DNA of 64,000 bases, from positions 13,265,508-13,329,507 of the forward strand of contig CM049313.1 in the NCBI GenBank assembly GCA_026874595.1, given 5' to 3'. This document shows, in pieces, positions 48,700 through 61,298 of the stretch. The DNA comes from Sipunculus nudus. Lineage: Eukaryota; Annelida; Sipuncula; Golfingiida; Sipunculidae. Both the position numbers and the translations under genes were made by a program. The notes beneath the pieces were generated by a model. It saw only the letters and a program-made list of their open reading frames with translations. It was not told the DNA's origin and did not search any database. Numbering within the stretch: position 1 is the first letter of the stretch; every line of letters starts with the position of its first letter.

Positions 48700-51600
48700 C
48701 ACCTGTCTTGTGACCTTTGACCTCATTAAATATGCGTGGATTTTGCCAAGCATTTAATACAGGTGAGATTGGTAAATATTTATAATAAGTCCCACAAAAG
48801 TGGATTGTATTCTATAAAATCTACAGAGTTTCGATTTCAAAATAAAATCAGCCCTGCTATGTGACTTTCCATGGAATGACCAATTAAAATAAGCAGAAAC
48901 ATACAAATATTCATAAATAATGACTGACTTGAAGTTATATGAAAAGACATACAGACAATGCAAAAACAACACTCATATTGATCAGAAACTATCAGATTGT
49001 TTGCGACTTATGAGAACAAGTAAAGGCACTGAAACAAGGTGATTTTCTTGGTTTTCTAATATATGTTTGATGCTGACAATAGAGAAGCAAATGATAAATC
49101 AAACTTCAGAAATCTTTTGAGACAATACTTCTTGATAGAATAATGTGGATAAATTCTTAGCTTGTCCCAGAACAACACACTAAATAAATGTTTCCAGTCT
49201 ATGCTTGATTGAGAACAGAATCAAGTAAAGCTTCATGTCACAGCCTCTATTTGTAAATAAGAAATAATCTTTATATCATAATGTCAGATATACTTGATAT
49301 AGAGTTACTCTTAGCATCCAGTAAATACATTACTGTACAATGTACTGTATTATATATGAAAGTAATAAGAATATTATCATCTGTGTATTGTTGGTAACAT
49401 TGACCTTACTCATTGTCATATACATGGCAGTCTGTACAACACACTTCTATCACTAAAGTCACTCTTATCTTAGTAACATCACCATAATGAACACTGCTTT
49501 ATGTACAGAACATATCAGACTGATCAGACTGTATTTTGTGTTAGTTATCAAGCAACAACAGATGATTTTATAATTTCTGTATCTACTTTATCAAAATACA
49601 GATGATGCCCCCTGATATTAGGATTATGATGAGCATCCAGCGGCGTCAATTTATCTTCAAGGGGAGGAGGATGACTCGCAGACATACACACACACACACA
49701 CAGATATATACTTAATCACATTTCAAATATAAAGGTATTATGATTCCAGTATAAGTTAATTCTTAACCAGATTTAGATATAATATTTCATACTAAACTCA
49801 TAAATTAAACATCTATAATTTTTTTTAATAATAAATTTCATGTGCGCAATATGATTATGATTCTCTGAATAGTGGTGGGGGTGGGAGGGATGATAACATT
49901 GACCATCCCCCTTGCAAAAAAGTGGGGGGATATATAACCCCCATCCCACCTATATTGACGCCCCTATGAGCATCATATAAAATCAGCGTTATAGTTCAGA
50001 ATAGTGACGATGCATAAAGGAGGAGGTTTCCCCAATGACTTTTGTCTGTCAAGCTGGGAAGAAATTATGGAAACTGATATTGCACAAGTTTGAATTATAC
50101 TGAATAATTCAGGAAATCCTATTTTACCAATAATGACAGGTACACTTATAGAAACAACATTTCATCAATCTTAACTACTACTTTGCCCTTAATTAAACAA
50201 ATATACTTTTTATACATCTGAGGGTTATGTGTAGATTATGCCCTTTGACTTGGTAATAAATATAATGCCATCCAGGAACCTTATGGCAATTCTACCCAAT
50301 CAAATGAGACAATTCTAGATATGATTCTAGGGTCAGGATCCTGGCAAATATTGTGTTAATCCACCTTAAAATGATAACAAAATACAGTAGAACCTCTGAA
50401 TTAAGGACACTGGCTAGACCAGACATTTTGCCCACAACAGAGAGTAGCCCTTCATAGGGAGATTATAGATTTCGGGACTTACTTTCTAGGGACTGCCCAT
50501 AAGTGGCTGTAAATAGGAGGTGCCCTTAGTACAGAAGTGCCCGTAAGGAGAGATTTCTTTGTATTCTTGATTTTATAACAATTTTTACCATCTTCACCTC
50601 ATAGTAATATTGACAGGATGTTATATGAAACCATTCCATCTCAACACCTTATATAATAACCAGACTATCTTTATGTAACAGGTGCATGCAGGGTTAACTT
50701 GACTGTGTGACTTATTTCTAATTCAAACACAACCTTATTCTTACAACAATACATGATGCAGGTGAAGTGGGATAAACACTATACCATAAGGGCCTTCAGG
50801 AATGCGGGGGAAAGTGTCTCTGATGCTCGAAATCTCTTACTTTCTGAGTGTTCAAGCATCTGATGGGATGTGCAAAATTCTGGATTTAGCACCTTGTAGC
50901 AGTCAATGACCATTACCTGGTGCCTAAACCGAACCAGTCAGTTGTGTAAATGCTGCATTAATAACTGAGGCTTACAGTAAATATCCATATAATGACACGA
51001 ATTCTAATCTTATAATGATATGATAATTATATTGAATACAAAGAAGATTCAATTTTACATGACCTTTCAAACTTGGACACTTGGATTGGACTTCCCAAAA
51101 TTTTTGCCTGAATGTCCAGGGCTCTTCAAATTTTCTTAATATTGAAAGCCCTGATCATTATAGTTATAAGCACTGCATGTATGTAACTCATAAAATTTTC
51201 AAGTTTCAACATTTTAACCTTACAACAGATTTCTGGCATAAAATAAATTTCTGAAGAGTCTACTGAACTTCATTTGAGCCTAATGTATCAGCCCTATAAA
51301 AATTTAAGTAATTAGAGATATTTTTGGGGAGAGGTCGACTCTTCAGATGTGACTAGGATGCCTATACAAGTAGAAACTTTAGGTGCATCTTCTATTGAGG
51401 ATGCGTCTTCTATTAACAGAATTACAGTATCTTAATGCCAATCAAGTCATATGAAAGTCAGAAACAATGCATAACAGTATATTTGTAGTGCTGTTGAAAA
51501 TCCTTACATCACACACAGTCACACAGCATTAAACTTAATTATCCTCCCACTATTAGTGAACTGTTAACTGTAACACATCATTCTCTGGTCAAATGATAAA

Positions 51601-51860
51601 ATAAACTTAACAAAGTAATTTAAAGTCTTATGATAACATCATCAAACCAGTATACACCAGGAATAAGCCTACATGCCAATTCTATGTTTCTCCTGTCTGA
51701 CTTTGATGATTTTTCTCTTTCGTCTAATCTCACCTGAAAACACAGGAGATCTCAAACACATTGAAGTGAGCGATTAATTGAACACCTTATTTGATTTACA
51801 CTAAGTGCACTATATATTGAATAACAAATGCTAGGCTCTTTCCATACCCGAGATGTCAAG
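48700..51860. other. Intron of the unrecognised gene, mostly unremarkable
   Basis: It contains a fragment of the 17128 repeat family (48700-48760), a short CA run (about 49685-49701) and, at 50385-50555, a lone pogo-type end starting CAGTAGAACCTCTGAATTAA with no matching right terminus. Confidence 0.55.
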
Positions 51861-52086
51861 AGTTTTGTAGTCAATGGGTGGGAGAAATCTGAGGACCCAG
51901 AGAAAACTAGCGACCTTGGATGAGTCGCAACAACCCACCTTCACAGCCACACTAGGAATCCAATCTGGGCCACCAGCAGAGGTACACTCCATAAGCAGTG
52001 GCTACACTACACTCAACAGCGGCTACACTACACTCAACTACTCGCTACACTTCCCGCTGCATTAAACCGAGTTTGCCAGTCAGGTT

Positions 52087-52105
52087 TGGCCACCAGGGGG
52101 TGCTG
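52087..52105 (+). promoter_or_regulatory. Strong CTCF-like motif
   Basis: TGGCCACCAGGGGGTGCTG differs from the vertebrate CTCF core TGGCCACCAGGGGGCGCTA at two positions. It lies in an intron of the unrecognised gene, in a stretch of moderate GC content. Whether bivalve CTCF uses this form is an inference. Confidence 0.35.
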
Positions 52106-52678
52106 TCTCTGTGGAATTCCCCCTGTTTTATATTTAACCAATCACATTGCAGGTATCACCAGCACAAATGGATGTTCTTTGAGGTACCGGTCACTTTACA
52201 CGGCTGTAGAAAGTGCTTGGTAGCACAGACTTTTTTCACCCCATTGAAATACACACAATGCAATCGTCAGCTTTCAACACAGTCTGTATACTGACTTGCC
52301 TGAGGTCAGTTATCCCCCACTGTCTGCATATTTCCTGTATTGCATGCTACATGGGCTTGCCCCGAACATAGCTATATGTTTGTTTACATGCTAAGCCAAT
52401 CAGATTTCTTCTACCAGTTCTGCAGATTTGTTTAAATGCAGAGCCAATCAGAATTTACTTTATCCAGTGTGAACTGACTGGGTGCTGCCAAATCTGAATA
52501 ATCCTGCTATTTCTCAAAGCATGTGAGTCGAAGGTCACTGGGCTGGGAGGTCACACACTGTGTTCAGAGCATACAGCGGAGGGAACTGAACTCCCTACTA
52601 CTCAACTGATAGGGACCCATGCTTAAAAATGTATTTCCTTTATGAACTCTAATTTTCTGTAACTTAAAACGTTGTCAA

Positions 52679-52740
52679 AACAAGTGACCTATGGGTCATG
52701 ACACTCAGGTGGCAAGCTTTGGCAATTATCCAAGCATATG
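52679..52740 (+). mobile_element. Lone 5' end of a pearl-like element
   Basis: ACAAGTGACCTATGGGTCAT followed by GACACTCAGG, then unrelated sequence. Confidence 0.5.
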
Positions 52741-53182
52741 ATATAAGAAAGAGAAAATGGAGGATATACAGTGATCATTCAAAGGAATTTTATGATAAAT
52801 AATTGTATAGCCATGTTAGCCTGCATTCAAAGTGTAGGTAAAAAGAAGAGTGATGGTTTTAGATAAATTAACGTAAAACATGTGCTTTCAAAGCACACAG
52901 TCTTCTTCATCAGGCGACCACCTGACAAAGATGCCTGTGTGCTTTAAAGGAATATTTTCAATATTTAATCATCTGACCAACAGTTCCTATACATTTAATT
53001 TAAAACTTTAGTTGCAACTTTAGTAACAACAAGCAAATTTGTGGAATTAATGTCCTCCGCTTTGGGGTCTTGTTGTCTTTCATGCTTGATAAGCAACCAT
53101 AATTATGACATGTGGAGAAATCTTGAGGTCACATATTAACTTAAACAGTGTCATTTGGAGACATCTGCATGTGACCATTAAA

Positions 53183-55086
53183 ACAAGTGACCCATGGGTC
53201 ATGACGCTCAGCTGACTAAGAAGAGATTTGCAAAAGGAAATTTTATCATCTGACTGGTAGTATATAACCATTCCATTGAAGCATCAAACAGATTAACCAA
53301 CAGGCTGAGATTGTGTCTGTATTAATATATCTTCAAAATAGAGAAAAAATGCGTAAACTTAAAAAAATACAGGTTGCTCCACCAGTCTGCAGAAACTAAT
53401 AAAAACACTGAATGGTCAATATCCATGCAAAGAAGCACGGTGGTCTCTGGATTAGTTGTTCAGATACTTCAGCTTTTGTATCAAATTTTCCATTATTCTG
53501 AGGGATACTTTGAAGTCCTATAGCTTGAAGGATATGGGTAACAGAGACTTAATTTCAGGTTTCCACAGACACTTTTCAAGGGCCTCCTTGCATGACAAGA
53601 ATGAAGATTCTAGGTCCAGTTGTTACAATTTGTACACTGTTGACAGATAACCACATCTTTAAAGGTCTCAAAAATAGAGAAAATAATTCGTAAAAATTTG
53701 AAAAAAATAGAGGTGGCGCACCCAGTCTGCTGAAACTGATGGAACATGTCATGATCAATATGTATGCCAAAAATCATGAGCATCAGTAATGTTGTTATTG
53801 AGATACTGGAGTTTTTGTATCAAATTTTTCACTATTCTGGGGGGTACTTTGGGGCCCCATAGCTCGAAAGATATGGGTAACAGAGACCTAATTTCAGGTT
53901 TCCATGGAGATTTTTCATGGGTCTCCCTGTGTGTAAAGAATGAAGATTCTAGGTCCAGTTGTTATGATTTGTGCCATGATAACAGGTGTTCATATCTTTA
54001 AAAATAACAAAAATAGAGAAAAAAAATCATAAAAAATTGAAAAATACAGGTGGCTCCACCAGTCTGCAGAACCTGATGAAACATCTCATGATCAATATGT
54101 ATGCCAAAAATCATGACCATCAGTGATGTAGTTAAAGAGATATTGAAGTTTTTGTATGTAATTTTTCACTATTCTGGGGGTATTTTGGGGCCCCATAGCT
54201 CTAAAAAAATGGGTAACAGAGACCTAATTTCTGGTTTCCATGGAGACTTCTCATAGGTCTCTCAGAATGTCAAGAATGAAGATTCTAGTTCCAGTCTTTA
54301 CGATTTGTGCCCTGTTAACAGATGTTCATATTTTTAAAGGTCTCAAAAATAGAGAAAACAATTCGTAAAAAACAAAAAATACAGGTGGCCCCACCAGTCT
54401 GCAGAAACTGATGAAACATCTCATGTTCAATATGTATTCCAAAAATCATGACCATCAGTGATGTAATTAATGAGATATTGAAGTTTTTGTATGAAATTTT
54501 TCACTATTCTGGGAGGTACTTTGGGGCCCCATAGCTCAAAAGATATGAGTAACAGAGACCTAATTTCTGGTTTCCATGGAGACTTTTAATAGGTCTCTCA
54601 GAATGTCAAGAATGAAGATTCTAGGTCCAGTCTTTACGATTTGTGCCCTGTTAACAGATGTCCACATTTTTAAAGGTCTCAAAAATAGAGAAAACAATTC
54701 ATAAAAAATCGAAAAATACAGGTGGCACCACCAGTCTGCAGGAACTGATGGAACATCTCATGTTCAATATGTATGCAAAAAATCATGACCATCAGTGATG
54801 TAGTTAATGAGATATTGAAGTTTTTGTATGAAATTTTTCACTATTCTGGGGGGGTACTTTGGGGCCCCATAGCTCAAAGGATATGGGTAACAGAGACCTA
54901 ATTCCAGGTTTCCAAGGAGATTTTTCATGGACCTCTCTGGATGTAAAGTAAGAAGATTCCAGGTCCAGCGGTTACGATTTGTGCCTTGTTAACGGACAGA
55001 CGGCTGGATGGCCAGACAGCTGGACGGACGAGGGACAAAGAGTGATCGCTATAGCTCAGATGACTTACAGTCAGCTGAGCTAAAAA
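53183..55086 (+). mobile_element. Pearl/HINE-like element, second five-core copy
   Basis: Close relative of 13293-15199 in the same orientation. The start is AACAAGTGACCCATGGGTCA. Core units begin near 53372, 53711, 54049, 54385 and 54720. A GACAGACGGCTGGATGGCC-type microsatellite and the hairpin at 55053-55081 precede the final A-run. Confidence 0.8.
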
Positions 55087-55179
55087 ACACATTGAGAAAT
55101 AGGACCAAAATGCTCTATGACATGTGGAGACATCTGCAGGCAACCATAAAAACTAGAACACATTGAGATATTGGTCCAA

Positions 55180-56345
55180 AATTTGATAATTTTGTTTTTA
55201 GCTGGACATAATTATTTTTCAGATTGACACTCGAAAACCAATCCCAACCAAGCTATACATTAGAGCAATCACTGATCCAAATTTGAATGAAATCGGAAAA
55301 TTTTTAAGAAAGTTATCTCATGGAAATGAAAAAACCTGATGGAAAGCAGACAGAGGGACAGACAGACGAACCCAAATCAATGTCCCCTGCATCTGCTGAG
55401 CTAGATGTCCAACAGTAAAGTTCTAGGTCCAACAGTAAAGTTTGGTGCCATGCCTGACTGTCTAGGTGCTCACAATCATATATTTGGCCAGCAGCTTCTA
55501 GAATAAATGTCATCATGACCTAGTTTCAGGTTTCCAAGAAAATTTGCTAAAGACTTCCCTGGATCTTACATTAAATGATTCCAGAGCTAACAGATTCAGT
55601 ATGTGCAAATATGACTTCTAGGGTGCTCAAATTATATTTTTTTTCTCTACAGCTCACAGAATATGTCATAGTGACCTTATTTCATATTTCCAAGGACACT
55701 TACCCAGGACCACTCTGAATACCACCTTTATCTCATAAGATTATAGGCTATAAGGGTACAATTTGTGCCCTATCTGACTCTCTGGGTGCTCAAAATCACG
55801 TTTGTGGCCAGAATATAGGTTACCATGACCTAATTTCAGGTTTCCAAGATTTGTCTAGGACCTCCATGGATGTACAATTAAAAGTTTCTAGGTTCTAAGA
55901 GTTACGGTTTGTACCCTGTTATCTTTCAGACTGCTTCATTTGAAGGTCACAAAAAGAGAGAAAAAAATGCCCCAAAAATTGAAAAAAATACAGATGGCGC
56001 CAACAGTCTTTCTGGAATAGATAAAATATTCCATGATCAATATGCATGGAAAGAATCATGGCAATCTATACATTAATTATTGAGATACTGGAGCTTTTGC
56101 ATCAAGTTTTTATTTAATCGGGGGGTTAGTTTCCTCCCCCATAGCTCAGAGAATATAGGTCACAGTGACCTTATTTTAGGTTTCTCAGGAGATTTTTTAT
56201 GGTTTCCCTGGGTGTTCAGTAAGAAGTTTCTAGGTGAAGTGGTTACGATTTGTGCCTTCTTAAAGGACAGATGGACAGACAGACGGAAGAACAGATGACG
56301 GACAAAGGGTCATGGCTATCAAAGAGTGATCACTACATCATTCAG
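55180..56345 (+). mobile_element. Pearl-like core array (about 165-bp and 337-bp type cores)
   Basis: GGTGCTCAAAATCA-type cores at about 55448, 55622 and 55786 are followed by a GGCGCCAACAGTCTTTCTGG core, then GACAGATGGACAGACAGACG. The start may be degraded; CTGATGGAAAGCAGACAGAG near 55340 suggests that two elements are joined. Confidence 0.6.
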
Positions 56346-56825
56346 ATAAACAAATGTGAACTAAGGGATGGCAGAGATATAAAGGCCTGAGTGTATATCT
56401 ACATTTGCCAGAAAATCTAGAAGGCAGATTTAAGACTTACTAGAATATGGGGACGAGTTGGGTTCCCAGGGTATATATATTGAGGAAGGGTATATATATT
56501 GGCATAGTGTGTGTCCCCAGACCTGTTAGGTTGCGAACTAACCAGTTCCTTAAGGTAGTGACATCTGGTGGTCGATACAGAACCAACTAGATGTGGTCAG
56601 ACAATGGTCCTCAGAGGGCCCCGTGTTTCTGCTAGTGCTGGACTAGTTTACATATGGGTGAAAAATTAAGTAAAATTTTAAAAATATCACAAACAGAAAC
56701 AGGTTTTTATCAATATGAATGAGGGAAAAAATTGTACTGGATCAAATGATATTAAAGAAGATATGTCTGAAATAACGTGTGCAATTGAAAATCACCTAAT
56801 GTAGTCTGTTAGCTATATTTGAATT

Positions 56826-57400
56826 TGAGCAAAGTCTGTAATTCAATAGGTCTGGAGCCCTCATAAGGACCAATGATCTCTGTAAATTTGGAAAAGCTGA
56901 TGTATGTTGTTGTTTAGTTATCACGCATGAAAGATAATCAGCAATTGGACAGTCACAATATTGAAATTCCAACATGTCTGTAATTCAAAAGGTCTGGAGC
57001 CCTTACAGGTACCAATCATCCCTGTGAATTAGGGAAAGCTGCAGGAGGTTGTTGTTGAGTTATCGCACATGAAAGAAAATCAGCGATTGGGCTGTGGCGG
57101 CCATATTTGAATTCCGACAAGTCTGTAATTTGAAAGGTCTGGAGCCCTCATAGGTACCAATCATCCCTGTGAATTTGGGAAAGCTGCAGTATGTTGTTGT
57201 TGAGTTATCGCATGCGAAAGAAAATCAGCGATTGAGCTTTGGCGGCCATATTTTAATTCCGACAAGTCTGTAATTCCATAGGTCTGGAGCCCACATAGGT
57301 ACCAATCATCCCTGTGAATTTGGGAAAGTGTCACTGACGGAAGGACAGAAGGACAGATGGATGGAAGGACGGACTGACACGGTGATCACTATAGGGCACC
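56826..57400 (+). repeat. About 145-bp tandem repeat ending in a GACGGAAGGACA stretch
   Basis: Four units with GTCTGTAATTC and GGTCTGGAGCCCTCATAGG at about 56834, 56982, 57120 and 57265, then ACGGAAGGACAGAAGGACAG and CGGTGATCACTATAGGGCAC. It has pearl-like architecture but a different core sequence. Confidence 0.72.
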
Positions 57401-58446
57401 ACTGGTCAAGCGGGGCCCTAATTATTTATGTCTTTGTAGTAATAGGCTGAGGTGAAGGTCAGCAATGGCGAGGTGGAGAGCACAGCAGACGGACTAACCT
57501 GTGATGTTATGTTGCAGGGAATTCAATTGTGTGCAAGTGGAAGGGCCAAATTGGTGTTCATTCTTTAAGTTAGGGCATCTGACTGACGCTGAAAGCAAAA
57601 CTGGCCCACTGTTATGGCCTGTTTCTGCAGGTTTAGTGAGACAAACCGACAGGACAATTTCAGAAGAGTATAGATATTAAATCGACATAACTTCTTGAAA
57701 CATTAGAATCATTGCTTTTGCCTTCCGCAATATAAAGATCTATATAACAAGTTAACAACAAATCATGGCACAGCAAGGCCAGACTTATTTTCATTTTTGT
57801 CAATAAACAATCACATATGAGTATATATAAATATAGCCTATTTAGAACAAATAAGGGTAGTCAGTTTTGAGAAAGAATAAATAAAATAAGTCAGGCCTAA
57901 GATGAGAAAGAATGATGTCTGACATCAGCAATTATCTGTATGATTATTGGAGAGTTTGATGAGTTCACAAACTAGTGAGAGTATATACAGTTGTTAGTGT
58001 ACACACTCAGGCACTTACTGTTTATATAGAGAAGAGTACCTGATGCAGCTTTCCTAGACCAATAATTTTAATTGTTAATTATAAAAAATATGATTTTTCA
58101 TTATTTGAATCAGTTCTAAGTTGTGTCATTATATGTTATACAGAGAAGGCAGAGCCTATATTTTACATTTGTTGTCCTGTGAGTTTTGTTTTTTGTTTGT
58201 GCAGATTAGATTTATCCTTGCACATATGACAGGACCGTAATGTGATAGTCAGAAGTAATATATCACAGACTGGATAATGATAGAGCTGAATGTCTTTTAC
58301 CCAAATACTGAATTTCAAAAATTAAAATGAGAAATTTTGTAGTTTTTCTTCCAAAAATTGAGCATATTAAAATAATTTTGAAAATTATATATACCTATAT
58401 ATATACATACAATGTTGTGCTGTTTGAACATTTAATCACTGTATTA

Positions 58447-60132
58447 AACAAGTGGCCCATGGGCCAAGACGCTCAGCGAAGTTCAAGGAACCTTGAACAA
58501 TGGGTCAAACTACTCCCAGAGTGCTCAAAATCATGCATTTGGTCAACAGACCTTAGATATAGGTCAAAGTGACATTATTCTACATCCAGCTGCAACCATT
58601 TGTGCGCATCTGACTAACAGAGTATTAAAATCAAGTTCTTTCACACAGCTTGCAGAATAAAGATCACAGTGACAACATTCAGGTTTCCAAAAAATTTTGA
58701 CTGGACTTCTTTGGATCTTAATCAAAATGGTAATAGTTTGTGGTCTGTTAACAGCCAGACTGTTTTATTTGAAATTCTAAAAAAAGAGAAAAAATGTGTA
58801 AAAAATTTAAAAAATCAGGTGGCGCCACCAGTCTGTAGGAACTGATAAAACACACTATAATTAATATGCATGCAGATAATCATGCTGATCAATGCATTAG
58901 TTATTCAGATACTGGAGCTTTACTATCAAATTTTTAAATATTCTGGGGGTATTTACCAGCCATGTAGCTCATAGGATATGGGTAACAGAAACCTAATTAC
59001 AGGTTTCCAAAGAGATTTTTCATTGACCTCTCAGGATGTCAATTTAGAAGCTTCTAAGTCCAATGGTTACCATTTGTGCTCTTCTAATGGACAACTGTTT
59101 CATTTATTCTCAAAAATAGAGAAAAAAGTGTAAAAATTAAAAAAAAAAATACAGGTGGTGCCATCAATCTGCAGGAACTTATGAAATACTCCATGAGCAA
59201 TGTGCATGCAGAGAAACATGGCAATCAATGCATTAGTTATTCAGATACTGGAGCTTTTGTATCAAATTTTCAGTTATTCTTGGGGTAACTTTTGAGCCCC
59301 ATAGCTTAAAGAATATAGGTCGCAGTGACCTAATTCCAGGTTTCCAAAGATATCTTTTATGGACATATATGGGTATTCAGTTATGACACAAATGTGCTAT
59401 CTGCCCAGTGTATGTCATATGGAATTTCATAAAATAATGAAACTAGTTAGGGAAAACATAATTTATGTGGTGCATTAACAGGTCAGTTTACATTCATTTG
59501 AAACATCAAATCATACAGTGTTGTTAGAGAGATGGAGTCAATGTTTGGTAAAGTTTTATGTTATTGTTGTCATCTAAATTGTTTACATCAGTGCCAAGGA
59601 GGCTTATGGATTATTCAATAGTATTTTGTTTATTATGTAAGCTAATGGACTTACTGTGCAATGATTTATTATAATCAGATGACAGAAGGATCTAGAGAAT
59701 TCAGGCAATGTGTAATTTCCAATAGGTCGTGTTATTTCAATGAGAAATCAGGTGTACACCATGCGAGGTGTGTATTTATAAATTCTGCAAGGACATTTTT
59801 AGAGCCATATAGTTAGAGCCAAGCAGGGCGTTAAAAGATTAGGTGACTTGTACTTTGTTGAAGATGTTGTTGTGAGATTGGAGCCAGTCAACGACGATGG
59901 TGGCCAATTGTTGAATGTTACCGGAATAAAACGGTGATTTTCAATTCAGACAACGAGTGATATTTTGGACTTTCCAGAGTGAAAGAACTCGGTAATATAT
60001 GTCTGCTGCGTGCGTGGTGTGACAAGTGAGAATTTCTAGGTCTAGTGGTTTTGATTTGTGCCTTGTTAATGGCCAGCCGGATGTAGAATGATTGCTATAG
60101 CTCAGATGACTTTCAGTCAGCTGAGCTAAAAA
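58447..60132 (+). mobile_element. Pearl/HINE-like element interrupted by a probable solo LTR
   Basis: It starts ACAAGTGGCCCATGGGCCAA, has cores near 58818 and 59153, and ends GCTATAGCTCAGATGACTTT with the hairpin arm GTCAGCTGAGCTAAAAA. The last core is split at 59383/60025. Confidence 0.75.
59384..60024 (+). mobile_element. Probable solo LTR
   Basis: 641 bp beginning TGACACA and ending GTGTGACA, with an AATAAAA signal near 59926. The flanks AGTTA and AGTGA look like a 5-bp target duplication with one change. Without the insertion, the host reads GGGTATTCAGT joined to GAGAATTTCTAGG, as in other core units. No retroelement coding sequence is present. Confidence 0.5.
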
Positions 60133-60205
60133 GTATTTATATCCTTTTTTTAAAAGTATTGCATATCATCAACATTATTTGTACACTTGTCACTGCTTTA
60201 CTTAC

Positions 60206-60342
60206 TGTGTGCCCTCAGACTGCCGATCTTCATCGGGAGTAGTGTACACAACACTGCAATGGCCAGAGCAGCGATAGCCCCTGGAATGAACACCATCGTG
60301 TTGCGATAATACCAGACACATGCTGCACAGCAACTCTCCGTC
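60206..60342 (-). CDS. Internal exon of the same unrecognised gene, with a transmembrane segment
   Basis: 137-nt exon with a GCATTTCAG acceptor and a GTAAGT donor. It enters two bases into a codon and leaves one base, which exactly fits the exon at 48209-48597. The frame reads TESCCAACVWYYRNTMVFIP then GAIAALAIAVLCTLLPMKIG and SLRAH. Residues 16-38 form one hydrophobic span rich in Ala/Ile/Leu, followed by K and R residues that would anchor it on the cytoplasmic side. Three cysteines lie just before the membrane. The 11.6 kb intron between the two exons is full of repeats. Upstream exons must lie beyond 64000, since none was recognised between 60343 and the right edge. Exon status is inferred from splice signals, phase match and composition, not from homology. 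Confidence 0.72.
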
Positions 60343-60429
60343 CTGAAATGCAGCAACAACAAAATTAATCAATCAAAAATTTGGAGTATCTGTTGTAAGC
60401 TTATATGATGCAAAATGTCATCTAATTTT

Positions 60430-61295
60430 ATGATGTCATCTAACTGTATATAATTAGCATTAAACTCTAGTGCACTGAGCAATCTATAGACAAATGCTGT
60501 AACTAGACAGAGAGGTTACCATGGAAGTATTACATGAGGTCTGATCTTCCATAATATTCAAGGATTACATAGTTTCTTTCATTTGAAGAAAATGACCCAT
60601 TTTACCTCAATATCAGCTATAAAATCTCCTACAATTTTTATTTTAAATTCATCTAAGACTGTCAAATTCTTGACCTTGACCTCTGGGCCATGGCTCTTTC
60701 GACATGGCCTTCAAATCATGAGACTAAACAACTTTCCACTTGGCTGCTTATGGAAATATTGTTGAATGCAGTGGATGGAAGGATGATTCTACATTCACTA
60801 TTTTGGGTTAATCATTTCTTTATATGTATTCCTGTTCCTTCAATAAATACTATAATAGTAACAATCACCTATTTATATTAAATTTAAAAATCTCAAATAA
60901 GTGGCTCAAAATGGCCTCTATCCATAAGTTTTAATATTTTTAAAGGTGCCCATTCACCTACCTTTTGAAACGATTTTATGTGATTTCTGGCTACCTCTGT
61001 GTATATATAAATGATGTAAAGGTAATTTTGGTTGTGAAAAGTTCTTATAAGGCCTTCGTGAAAGATTTGTGATCTTGTTTATCAATAATATGTTTGTAAA
61101 CAGAGCAATGATGACAAACGGAAAAAACATGTAACCAAAAATGGTAGGTTGCATATATGCGGAGGTAGAAAGGTCACTTGTTGCAAAAAGCCATTTGCAA
61201 AGCCCTGACTTTTTCGGACTTGCTGCAGGATGCCCTTGTTGAATTCGTTCTGATTATTTTGGTGGGCACCCACATATTATTAACATGTTGATATA
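60430..61295. other. No feature recognised
   Basis: Sequence upstream of the transmembrane-segment exon. No exon or named repeat seen. Confidence 0.45.
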
Positions 61296-61298
61296 AAC

